Shown here: positions 10,684 to 20,647 of the stretch, piece by piece
Numbering within the stretch: the stretch's first letter is position 1
Layout: every line of letters begins with the position of its first letter
NCBI RefSeq assembly: GCF_014633365.1
Contig: NC_068349.1
Location: forward strand, 17,498,753-17,562,752
Origin: Diospyros lotus
Taxonomy: Eukaryota; Streptophyta; Magnoliopsida; Ericales; Ebenaceae
Reading direction: 5' to 3'
Length of the DNA stretch: 64,000 nt
Notes under the pieces: model-generated
Database searches by the model: none
The model's input: the letters and a program-made list of their open reading frames with translations, nothing else
What the model was told of the DNA's origin: nothing
Made by a program: the position numbers and the translations under genes

Positions 10684-10695
10684 TCTGATACCAAT
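10684..10695 (-). other. Copia primer-binding site
   Basis: The plus strand reads GGCTCTGATACCA at 10681-10693; on the minus strand this is TGGTATCAGAGCC, complementary to initiator tRNA-Met, adjoining the right LTR. It sets the element on the minus strand with the right LTR as the 5' LTR. Confidence 0.88.
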
Positions 10696-12027
10696 TGTTA
10701 GAACGGGAGATGCTATGGCACACACCAAGAGGGGGGTGAATTGGATATTTAAAAAAAATCTTGATAAAACTTGAAAAACTTTTTAACCCAATTGAGGTTT
10801 TAGTGATTTAAAATATAGAACATATGAAATGACAAATGTAAAGCAAGAAGAATAAAAGACACAAAGGATTTATAGTGGTTCGGCTTAAACCAAGCCTAAT
10901 CCACTACCTTAGCTCCCACTAAGGATTTTAAACCAATTCACTAAAACCTCCTACTTACACAAGTAGGCCCTCTAGCTACACAAGCTAGGAAATACAACCT
11001 CCCAATTTAATGGGCCCTCTAGCTACTGCTAGGAAAATACAACCTCCTAATTTAATGGGCCCTCTTGCTACACAAGCTAGGAAAATAGAAATGATACAAA
11101 TGAAAGAGATAAGCTAAGAGTTAACACTCTTAGTTACAAGTTCTCTCACAATGAAAAACAAGGCTTAACAATAAATTTACAATGATAGAACAGCCAAGCC
11201 TTTGAGAGAAAAATAAAACAATGAAAGCCCAAACATTGTAAGCTCGAATAAAATTATTTGCAATTGCTATATCATCTCGTTTCCATCCATTAGCCTCTCC
11301 TTGATCATCCATGAGTTGTATATATAAGCATCCATAAAGATTGAAGAAGAAACTAGCCGTTTTTGTGACCGTTGGAGTTGAAAAACTAGCCGTTATAAAA
11401 TCTGTGAAACATAATAGTCGACAGAAGAAAAGATTAGTCAACTATTTTTACAAGTAAAACTAAGAATAGTCGACAGACATATACTGATAGTCGACTATTT
11501 TTAATACAAAAATCCAATAGTCGACAGACATACTTAAATAGTCGACAGTTGCTGAAATGAGAAGAAATTTTTGAAATTTTATAAACAAAAATAGTCGACA
11601 GATCAAAAGGCATAGTTGACTATTTTTACTCGATAGTCGACAGATGCTAAAATAGTCGACAGATGCTTAAAGAGTCGACATAACATTAAAAACAGTCGAC
11701 TATTTTGAAGCATAGTCGACAGAATGATCCTAATAGTCGACTATTCTTTAGAAAAACTTGAATTTTCAAAACAACCTTATTCGATTCTTTAAAAACTCAT
11801 TTTGATTATCTTTAAAACAAGTTGAGATTATCAAAAGTATATTTTTGAAACAAATCACACTCAACCTTACTCAATATTTCTTCTATAGGTTTTCATACCT
11901 TGCTTCAGAACTCATATATTAAAAATTCATTTTCTCATTCACAAAATCCATATAGATTGATTTTCATATATTGATTTTCATATAGACATTCATCAAAACC
12001 ATTTCATTACTCAAGAGTAAAATATCA
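10696..12027 (-). repeat. Copia 5' LTR
   Basis: This is the partner of 7491-8813, starting TGTTAGAACGGGAGATGC on the plus strand and ending AAATATCA. It carries the second GTCGAC array (about 11413-11744), in which one copy has become GTTGAC and the spacing is otherwise kept. The frame 11130-11441 is the counterpart of 7916-8227 and is not a gene. Confidence 0.92.
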
Positions 12028-12032
12028 TACTG

Positions 12033-12213
12033 TGCAAGAGTATTGTTCTTGTGTCAAGCTCAGCTCTTTGTTGGCAAAACCTCTGAAAATGGTGTCAATG
12101 ACTCCGGTTATCTGATTAGTTGGGGGTGGGATGATTTGGGTAAGAGTACGGGTGGTTAGGTGGTGGTAGGTGTCGCTCGGTCCTTGGGTAGAAGCACTTC
12201 TGGTTCGCACCAT
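12033..12213 (-). pseudogene. Tat element N-terminal frame, fused to protease region
   Basis: On the minus strand an ATG opens MVRTRSASTQGPSD, a typical retrotransposon polyprotein start. After only about 35 residues it passes to ITGVIDTIF, which in Tat elements lies shortly before protease. The frame runs through the Copia target site into 7485. Gag proper (several hundred residues) is therefore missing, probably by internal deletion before the Copia element landed. Confidence 0.65.
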
Positions 12214-12281
12214 GGTATGGCAATGGGGTGGTTGGTTTGAAAGGCTCTAGTGAAATTATGGGGTAGGTAAGTTTTACCGAG

Positions 12282-12298
12282 CCCCACGGTGGGCGCCA
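12282..12298 (-). other. Tat primer-binding site
   Basis: On the minus strand it reads TGGCGCCCACCGTGGGG, a PBS common in Tat/Ogre-type plant elements, separated from the LTR by 2 bases. I recall this PBS as complementary to tRNA-Arg; that attribution is from memory. Confidence 0.8.
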
Positions 12299-12300
12299 GA

Positions 12301-12796
12301 TGTTCTTTCCTGACCAAAAGGGGGCAGTCGGAGGCGGGGGCGCAACGGCAGGGCGCGGGCTCTAACAATGGGTCCGTCCGGGGGGCGGCTGGAACCTGCA
12401 AGCACTCCGACACTTGAGTAAGAGTAAGAAAAGGGTAGTGTATCAGTAGGTCAGAGGACAGAACATATATTGGCTCTTAAAAGAGCTGATTGATATAAGA
12501 TGAGGAGACGTCCTCCTGCATGCATGCGTCGTGCATCACAGGTGATGGGACTGAATATTCGGCGCCGAGGGAGGTTCCCAGGTGGTAGCATGGTGGCGAT
12601 AAAACCCTCATTAATGTGAATGAGATCCGCCATTAATGAGAATGGGATCTGGGGCGGCCGTGCGGATACGTAGTGGGAGTTGTAATGATGTTACGACAAC
12701 TTGGCATAGGACCAAGAAATGGGCCGAGATAGGGGGCCAAGATTAGGCCCAGAGATGAGCCGAGAGAGAGGGCCAAGATTGGGCCCGGACGGTCCA
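12301..12796 (-). repeat. Tat element 5' LTR
   Basis: The 496-bp unit runs on the plus strand from TGTTCTTTCCTGACC to GGACGGTCCA, so the minus-strand LTR has TG...CA ends. The PBS adjoins one side and the CACTA relic the other. Its composition is GC-richer than the AT-rich CACTA sequence next to it, which marks the boundary at 12796/12797. Frames at 12156-12633 are not genes. The partner LTR is not in the window. Confidence 0.7.
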
Positions 12797-13682
12797 TAAT
12801 ATATTTTTTAGTTTAGGCACATGAAATATATTAATTGATATATTTAGAATTTACATAAATATATTTATTTTATATATTTATAAATAAAAATTCAAATATT
12901 TATAAATTAACATTTTCAATTCATCTTAACTTAATATATTTATTTTAATTAAAAATTTTAAATTTTATAAATTAATATTTTTATATTCATCTCAAGTTTA
13001 AATATTTATAAATTAATTAACTAAAAAATAAAAAAATTCAAATTAAAAATTCAAATTAGCGACAGACTTCTAGTCCATCGCTAAAATAAATTAAAAATAT
13101 TTTTATAATGATCGAAATATATTTATAAAAATAAAAAAAATTAAAATTAATGACGGATTATTCAATCCATCACTAATTTTAATTTTAGCGATGGATATCA
13201 ATCGCTAAATCAGCGACGGATTCTCCACATCCATCACCTATTTTAATTTATTTTATTTTTTATTATTTAAATAAATATTAAAATTAATTTTTTTATTTTT
13301 AATATGAGCGACGGAAACAATAATCCGTTGCTAAACAAGTTTCTTCATTGCTAGATTTGAATAATTAAAAAAAATAAAATTTAATTTTTATTTAGCATCG
13401 AAATTAATTTTTCGTCGCTAAATAAAATTTAAATTTGATCTTTTTTTAATTATTTAAATTTAACGATGAAAACACCTATCCGTCGCTAATTTTAGCGATG
13501 GATTATTGTTTCCATCGCTGATTTTTTTTATTTTTAATATTTTTATTACATTAGCAATAGAATATTGTTCCGTCGCTAATTTTACAAAATTCTTTTTTCG
13601 TTATCCATCGTGATTTCATTGTTGTTTCATCTCAAAATAGCGACAAAAATTTCTGTAGTTAAATCCCAAATTTCTTGTAATG
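12797..13682 (-). mobile_element. Inverted end of an old CACTA element
   Basis: AT-rich DNA is studded with decayed GCGACGG/CCGTCGC motifs and ends GTTAAATCCCAAATTTCTTGTAATG. Read on the minus strand this begins CATTACAAGAAATTTGGGAT, a mutated version of the CACTACAAGAATTTCTGGAT terminus at 43026. The AT-rich part (12797-13030) resembles the reverse complement of 45480-45720. It is therefore the same end of a related element in the opposite direction, cut off on its left by the Tat LTR. Confidence 0.75.
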
Positions 13683-14577
13683 TTACCTAGGACTGCTCAA
13701 TACAGACACAATGGACATGCCTACCATTGGCGCCCAACTCATGTATTCATCCATACTCCCATGAGATGAGGAATGGTATTTTTGAAACCCTATTCAGGAC
13801 ATGTATGAGTTCAAGTATTATCTTATTCTTATTCTTGTAAGTGTATTCATTATTTTTAAGCTTTGGCAAGACTCCCTAGTTTTATTTTGATTAAAATAAT
13901 TAAAGAGTTCCTGACCACGCATGGTCGAGGAACTCAAGGTTCGGGAACACAAGGGTTCCCGACCACTCAAGGTCGGGGAACCCAAGGTTCTCCGATACCG
14001 AATCGAGATTCCCCTCGTTGATGGCCGTGATCATGGCGGCTGAAGGTGGTTACCATGGCTGTAACCATGTGTATTTGTGTGTGTATATATATTCAGTGTG
14101 TAGAGTACTAGTTGTTGTGCATTATTTGATATTTATTTTTTTTATATTTGATTTGTTTGGAATTGTTGAATATAGACTGGTATGTATTGCTTGATATTTA
14201 ATTTTTAATTTCATTTGTTCAGATTATAGAACACTTACTGATATGTTTTATTATATAGATTTAGTAATTTTTTTTATTATTATAAAACGTTAACAAGTAT
14301 ACAATAATTTTAATTTTTGTTTTTTGTTTAGTTTTTATAATTTTTTTTAATTGCTCTTATATTTTGATTTGCAATATTGGTAAACATTATAAATCTTATA
14401 AATTTGTTTCTTATTTGAGTTTTGTAGAGTATTTAATACAAACAAAATTGTTACAAGTTCTTTTACAAATTTTAACATAATATGCATAAATTATAATTAT
14501 ATTTTAATTTTAATATTATTTATACCGTAATTTTAAAAACGAACATATGCTAATATATATATATATATATATATAGC
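13683..14577. other. No gene seen; short GC-rich inverted motifs
   Basis: No coding or structural feature is supported. At 13900-14000 several near-repeats of the words GGTTCCCGACC and GGTCGGGGAACCC alternate in both directions. A (TA)n run lies at about 14552-14574. The rest is AT-rich unique-looking sequence. Confidence 0.4.
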
Positions 14578-15175
14578 GCCCCAGCTTCTCAAATCTCCAG
14601 CTTAGCCGCTGAAATGCCCTTTCGTGAGCTGGGCTGCTATTCTAATTTAATGGGCCTTCAAATTCTGGGCTTATGCGCTGGCCACATTTAATTTCAATCT
14701 GTGGGCTGCCTCAATTTAGCTTTACAATTAAACCTGGAGCTGAGCTTGAAAATGTGGCCGGGCTTTCAAATTCTGGGCTTCCAAGGCCTGTCTGCATCTT
14801 GAATTCCAATCTTCAATTACATGTGGGCCTCCAAGTCCACTGCTTCCTTTGATTTGGACTTCACGCATGGCTGCCGAAATTGAGTATATTATATTATATA
14901 TTATATATATGTTTATATGGTATATTATATGTTTATATATTATAGTATATATATACTTCACGCATGCACTTATATGATATATAGTCACGCATGAATATAT
15001 GTATATATATTATATATTATATATATTTATATATATATTGTAAATTTTTTAAATTTTATTTTCCTCTAAATTTGCATATAACTATAAATTGTGCATAAAT
15101 ATTCAATTCAACCAATATTAAAATCAAAACAAGAGTATAATTATATCAAAATTTTACAAAATTGATCACTAATCA
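14578..15175 (-). repeat. LTR-like segment (3' side) of Athila-like region
   Basis: On the minus strand it starts at about 15175 with TGTGATTAGTGATC, preceded by a GTTGGGGG polypurine run. The first 60 bases resemble the start of the segment at 20133 (TGATTAGTGGTTAAAA, then AAAATTTTATCATAAT). Beyond that the two diverge, so they may be ends of related rather than the same element. The lower part contains several copies of TTCAAATTCTGGGCTT and TA-rich microsatellites (14880-15040). The frame 14728-14988 is not credible. Confidence 0.4.
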
Positions 15176-16962
15176 CACCCCCAACTTAAATATTGGTAGT
15201 CCCTTAATAATCAGACTTTATATTGGCCTATATTTATTCACAATAATTGCATGAATATAAAAATTTCAAATTCGAAATCGAAATATAGACTAAAACAAGT
15301 TATCTGGCATACAATCGAATGTTCTAAATTAAATTTCGGCCAAAAATCATACAATTTTAGGAACATCAATCAAGATAACCAACACACTATCTTACTCCCA
15401 TAAAATTTTGACTCCAAACTTTGCCATAGATATTCTCTCCAATAAAAGCGATCTCTCAAGTGTATATAAAGGGTGCACCGTTATATGGGTAAATACAAAC
15501 AAATTTAAACTTGGTGTCATCCCAAGTAGAAAGAACAGATTTTTGTGAAAGAAAAGGGAAAATGACATAGTTTCATAACTGGAATAATGCCCTGAATAAA
15601 TAACTTCTGAATTTAAACAAAATTTTCTATTCCAAACTCAAATCCTGAGATCACATGATTTATAGAGTGATCAGACCAGGTTGTAATAGGGCTATGAGGT
15701 TAATACGAGTTGCCAAAAAAATGGGTAAGGAATTCAAAGGATGTGTTGGGTAATTTTATTTTTATTTTTATTTTTATTTTTATTTTTATTTAGTTTATTT
15801 TTTTTCTCCTTTTTTTTTACACTAATATCAAAACTAGATATATTATTTTCGTCAATATTTATTTTGAAATACTTGTGTTGAATAGCTAAGAGAACTTCTC
15901 TTTTTCTCTTCTTTTCTTTTCTTTTTTTTTTTTTAATATGTAAATATCGAGATAGACTAATTCTCAAAACACACCAAATTGGACAAAGTTCATGTGGTAA
16001 TGGGTTAGACGATGATAAGGAAAGAAATTGTGTTAAAAATGACTCAAGTGGGCTAGCAAGAAAGATTAATATGTGAAAAAAGAAAAAGATTAATAGTCCA
16101 AATTGCAAAAAATTAACCCCCATATTATGCTTCTACAAAACAATGTTACTCAGTTAACTAATTCAGAGTTTGAAACTAGCCAAATTCATCCGCTATTATT
16201 CTAGACATTTAAAACAAATTGATGTTTTGAAACTATTGAAAAGATGAGATAAATAATAAAGCACATTTAAAGTATGTGTTATTTCACTCAGAATTAATGG
16301 TTATTATGCTCAAACACTCACTTTGGTAATAGTCTTCACTTCTGTTGAGGGATTATGCAGTGTGCTAATAAACTAATTACCATTATTGTCTTTGACTTTA
16401 TGACCGATAAACCAATTTCTAATTGTTGAACACCCGATAAATGCAAATGACCTATTCTAATCCCATACATCTATATTTTCAGATTCTATCAATGCATTCA
16501 TGTTTTATATTGCAAACTCAACTGGCTACCAGTGTATAAATCCAAAGCCCTAGGACTAGTATCATATAAAGCACATAATATATATTATTATTTTTTATTT
16601 TTTTATATTCATATATTTTTTTATTTTTTTATTTTTATTTTTTTACAAAACACAACATAAAAAATCAACAAAATTAAACACACTCAAACAGAAACAGAAT
16701 TAAACACAAAGACAAATTGTGACATTGACATAATCCAAATCATTTCACCTATATACTATTCCCCCCTCCCCCAACTTGGATTGCAGTTAATAAAAAAATA
16801 GGGACAGGGAATATGTGATGAGCGTCAAGGTGAGAAATGATTTCTCAAGAAAGGCCAAACTTACAAAAGAAACTTTTATGTTAGCATCACAAACACACAT
16901 TCAAAATTAAAACAAACTACACAAAGGCAGAAACAATAGCCTTTTATTCTTGCTCTTTTATT
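15176..16962 (-). other. Non-coding interior of an Athila-like element
   Basis: AT-rich with no domain. It holds a (TTTTTA)n run at 15755-15793 and poly-T tracts near 15920-15935 and 16575-16650. A minus-strand polypurine-like run, GTTGGGGGAGGGGGG, lies at about 16762-16776. The frame 15734-16123 is a low-complexity lysine/asparagine run made by the microsatellite and is not a gene. Confidence 0.35.
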
Positions 16963-17250
16963 CTAGTGCCTTTTCCTTTTCTTCCAATTAAGGATCAAAT
17001 AAGTGGTTGCATTTCGAATCACAACAGTTGTCACATGGTTTAAACCACTTATAAGATTATTTTCAAAACGATGCAATTTGATTTTTCTTATGAAAGAACA
17101 ACCATCATTTGAAAACGTGTCATTCAGAGGTATTGGTTTTATTACATCAGAATGTGGCACATTAATTTGCACAAACACCTCACACATGTCTAGTTTAATT
17201 TGATCCCTTAGGATATAGACCAACTTAAAATGATAGAAATTTAGGCTCAA
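16963..17250 (-). CDS. Unrecognised small ORF
   Basis: A 95-codon frame on the minus strand lies downstream of the gag-like relic. It encodes a mixed, moderately basic peptide ending in lysines and arginines, with no signal peptide, no clear membrane segment and no motif I recognise. It could be an extra reading frame of the non-autonomous element or chance. Confidence 0.25.
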   Translation of the reverse strand: MSLNFYHFKLVYILRDQIKLDMCEVFVQINVPHSDVIKPIPLNDTFSNDGCSFIRKIKLHRFENNLISGLNHVTTVVIRNATTYLILNWKKRKRH

Positions 17251-17299
17251 ATTTGGATAGATTTATGATATCTTTACATCTTTCCTCCTAGTTTCTATT

Positions 17300-18340
17300 C
17301 TTTTCTTCATCCTGAGTTTCTTCTTCTAAACTTGTTTCATTTTGGTCCAATTTTTCTTCAATAATGGATTGTTCCATCCTAGGGTCTTCAGGTGTCTCAA
17401 ATGGTTCATCACTCCTAGGGTCAGGCGTAGGCTGGACTGGGTCATGACCTATGGTATCACTGGACAAAAATTGCTCCCTAAGACATTAACCTATAGAATT
17501 TTGATTCGGTTGGATTGAAAACTCGCCATGCTCACTCAAGGTCGATGTAAACTCAGTCAATTGTTCTAAAATGTCACTTATGGCTATAGTGGTTTGTTCT
17601 TGAAGTTCGACCACTTGCTCATTTAAAATTTTTTGGCCTTTCATAAACTCCTAAAGGGTATCCTCTAAAGATTTCTCATACGAAGGTTGATAAATGTTGG
17701 ATATAAACCCTTGATTAGATTGAGAAGGGAAAGGTTCATGAAATTGAAGTGCAGAATCATCACTCCAAGAAAAATTCAGATGATCATGTGAGTTGGGGTA
17801 GTCGTAAAAATTCGGGTTGTAACCCGACAAATGAAAATTGTCCCCTGTATTCTGAGAAAAATGAAACCTATCCTCGATGAGGAGTGGGTGAAAATCAAAA
17901 TTTTGTATGTTCACAATTTTCTTCAAATTAAGTATTTTAGAACAAAATTCTATTTTATGACTTGACGACTCACACACCGAACATTTAACCTCTATCTCAT
18001 TAAAATTTTAAAATTTTTATTTTTCTAACAACTCCACTTTTTGGGTTAAATAATCCAACCTAGCATTAGAGTCATCATCTTCACTGAAATCTAGATGGGA
18101 ATGGTCATGATTTTTAAAAGAATCTACAGGTGATGACTGATTAGCACAAGGGTCAAAATTAAAATCATGATGAATAACCGAAGGTGTGGTGTAGGATGGA
18201 GTTGGTTGCCTAGGAAGGTTCAAGTAATCCTTAAGGGGTCTGGAACTATTTTGTTCAATGGGATTGTGATAACCAAAAGTATTTCCAAACACAGACATGT
18301 AATCAAAATACTGAGACATAACTGAATATGAACGTGACAA
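17300..18340 (-). pseudogene. Athila-like gag relic
   Basis: Two minus-strand frames (18017-18340 and 17651-17977) are followed by an extension to about 17340. The second has a cysteine-containing segment, CESSSHKIEFCSK, then YNPNF and LNFSWSDD, and SLEDTL. This order (knuckle-like cysteines, N/F/S/W-rich stretch, SLEDTL) is what follows the knuckle in Athila-type gag. An in-frame TAG follows DTL, and the next codons continue with the usual EFMKGQ and a coiled-coil-like stretch. Stops show it is not functional. No protease or RT is present, so the element is non-autonomous. Confidence 0.55.
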
Positions 18341-20133
18341 TTCAAAGGTATATAAGAATTCTAATAATCAATGATATAAATTAATGGTTCATGAATCTTA
18401 CCTAACCTATGTCTCAGATATTTATTCAACACAAATTGGGTGAGGCGTTTATACTCGCCAGTGTGCGAGTGAACTTGTAGCAGGAAATTTAATTTTTCAG
18501 ATGAGTCTGGGTCGATTTACTGAGAGATTATCTATGGAAAGAGATATTTACGCTAGATTAATTGGTATTAATAGGTGCAAAACTAATTTGGTTGTTGTGA
18601 GAAATTAAGTTTAATTGTTTATTGATAAATCTTGGGTCAAGACATTTCCTGTGCCAAGCCCAACTGATTCCTAATAAGACATCTAAATGATAACATCAAC
18701 TTGAAATAGCTTGAGGTTTTGTCATTAAATACACTTCAAGATAATGATAGCTCTGTGTCTAGCAATCTTCATACATGATATGAGAGATTCTATGTTAAGC
18801 AACTACAATAAATGGAGATATAAATAACACAAAACAAATGAATAAATCACTCATTTGAGCTTGGGCATGATGACATTTTCAGGTCTAGCAATCTCCATAC
18901 ATGATATGAGGATTTTAAGTTAGGCGTATGCCCCAATCCAAACACAAAGATCTGGGTTAAGAACATTTGCTCAAGTTAAATCAAGTCTCTGTTTTCAACA
19001 TTTGAGGTTCGGGTTCCTTGGGAGTTAGTGGCATTGGACAGAGTCCTTGCCTTAGTCTAAGTATGAACTTAGCCACACATCCTCAAAATAACTTAATAAA
19101 CAAAACAAAGTAAACATAAACTATAATGACTAACTACTGAATAACTTAAACAAGGTACTAAAAGTAAAGTGAATGCTAAAGTAATGAAGCAATTTTAATG
19201 GAACAGTAAAACAAAATACATAAATGTAAATGCTAACTTAGTTCAACAGAATGTGGGATATGGAATGCAAACATAACCAGGCTATGTTTTGAAAGTTTTT
19301 ACTCTAAGCTAATACTGAAGTTAGACAACACAAGAACAAAGTGGAAATGCGATACAGAAAGTAAAAAAAACCCTAATACGAACAGTTATTCAGACACTCT
19401 TCGTGATTCCCTGATGATTGAGGCCCATGGAAATTTATAGAATCTTCCTTGGGAATCAGCCCATGGCTGGATGAGAATTTATAGCTCGTGCCACCGCGTT
19501 CCTTAAGTGAATTGTTTAAAGTGGCCTTGAAAAACCATTCGAATATTCGGTCTTATATTCGAATGTGCATGTAAGCTATCCGGATGACCAGCTCCCTATT
19601 TGAATATGCAGCCTTGATTCTTTTCCCTTGTAGTGATGCTATCCGGATGAGTCCAGCATTATTTGAATGAAATTGGAAGATATCTTGGGCTTGTGTCTGG
19701 TATCCGGATGCTATAGTTGCTTCATCTGAATTGATTTCCATCATAGTGTTCGAATACTCTATTTTTTCTCATTTCATTTGAATATATTCTTTTGATATCC
19801 AGATGACACTTAGTCTTCACATCCGAATGTGTGTCTTCTTATCCGAATGGGCTAGTGCTTCCACTGATATCCGGATGCTACAGTATGGCTATCTGAATGA
19901 CTTCCTCCTATCATCTATCCGGATGAGTATAGTGTTATCTGAATGCTCTTGCTTGTGCGTCATCATCCGAATAAGCTTTCAATCATTGAATGAATATCTT
20001 TATATCCTTTATATTCAAATCTTTTGGCTTCCTATTCAGATATCCCTACAAATTGCAGATGTTTAAGTCAATATATTAACATGTAAGTGAGGGGATTATG
20101 ATAAAATTTTGCATTTTTAACCACTAATCATCA
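18341..20133 (-). repeat. LTR-like segment (5' side) with palindrome-like motifs
   Basis: On the minus strand it begins at about 20133 (TGATGATTAGTGGTTAAAA) and reaches the gag relic near 18341. Two minus-strand TATA-like boxes are seen, TTCTATAAATTTCC (about 19433-19446) and GAGCTATAAATTCTC (about 19470-19484). The right third is an array of short motifs (ATCCGGATG and variants). The LTR/leader border may lie near 18460, where TGGCGAGTATAAACGCC on the minus strand could be a decayed primer site. Confidence 0.45.
19540..20050. repeat. ATCCGGAT/TTCGAAT motif array
   Basis: About 20 occurrences of variants of one half-palindromic word appear in 500 bp: TATCCGGATG (at least five), ATCCGAAT, ATCTGAAT, ATTCGAAT, ATTTGAAT and ATCCAGATG. 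Spacers are irregular, 15 to 40 bases. The array lies upstream of the minus-strand TATA-like boxes, as the GTCGAC array does in the Copia LTR. Confidence 0.7.
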
Positions 20134-20289
20134 AGCGCACCTTACTTGTGTGCAAGCCGATGCTGTCCGCTGGAGGGACCAAGTTTGGAGATGGGGTGAG
20201 GAAATGCATGTGTATAATGGTCTTAGCCACCACTTGAGATGAGGTGGTAGATCTTTAGTTCCAACTACAACTCTTATTTATGAAGAGCG

Positions 20290-20647
20290 ACACATTAGAG
20301 GCGGAAGCCTAGAGAGGGAAGAAGGCTTTCAAAGAGTAGAGGAAAGCATACGATGAGATGAAGTCCTCATTCGCCTCTTTTTGTGAAGAGAGCATAAGGT
20401 TAGGTGAGGAATTAGTCGGTGCCTAAAGCAAGAAGTGCAGGTCTACCAAGAACTGGCACAAGAACGGGAGAACAAATTGAGAGAGATCATTAAAGAGTGC
20501 CAGAAGGCCGTTCGGGACTACCAACTTTCATGGGATTGTTTTAAGCACAATGATGCGTATGCCAACAGCTTTATCAAATTTATCTTTTACATTGTCTGCA
20601 GCTACTCGGAATCCAAACATCCATGTGAGACATTTCCCGAGATAGTC
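20290..20647 (+). pseudogene. Gypsy ORF1/gag coiled-coil fragment, left part
   Basis: The plus-strand frame from 20435 encodes a glutamate/lysine-rich helical segment (VYQELAQERENKLREI), then AVRDYQLS and F-x3-F, the layout of the coiled-coil and C-terminal part of plant gypsy-type ORF1 proteins. Matching codons in another frame run from about 20300, so one frameshift is present. A solo LTR interrupts it at 20648, and the same frame resumes at 22966. The open stretch from 20648 to 20758 is LTR sequence. Confidence 0.5.

Larger units (their letters stand above)
7491..12027 (-). mobile_element. Gag-only Copia element, Sirevirus-like, complete
   Basis: Two near-identical LTRs (7491-8813 and 10696-12027) flank 1.9 kb of interior. 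A perfect 5-bp duplication, TACTG (7486-7490 and 12028-12032), brackets the element. On the minus strand the order is LTR, PBS, two gag frames, non-coding, polypurine tracts, LTR. No protease, integrase, RT or RNase H is present, so it is non-autonomous. Three polypurine tracts and LTR palindrome arrays are hallmarks described for Sireviruses, which is the basis for the lineage call. By eye the LTRs differ by about 20 substitutions plus a short indel (about 1.5%), so the insertion is recent and is the youngest event in this part of the window. Confidence 0.9.
5162..12796 (-). mobile_element. Tat-clade Ty3/Gypsy relic, split by a Copia insertion
   Basis: On the minus strand this relic reads LTR (12301-12796), PBS (12282-12298), a short N-terminal frame (12033-12213), protease (7090-7485), reverse transcriptase (about 5824-6711) and RNase H (5162-5690). 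The element is interrupted at 7491-12027 by a Copia element; the TACTG duplication marks the join and the frame is continuous across it. Protease, RT and RNase H wording is that of the Tat lineage (for example DMPGID and AKEIGA). Integrase and the downstream LTR are missing, and most of gag is absent. Several stops and frame changes show it is dead. Confidence 0.8.

Noticed and set aside
15734..16123. Lysine/asparagine-rich minus-strand ORF
   Set aside because: Produced by (TTTTTA)n and poly-T tracts; low complexity.
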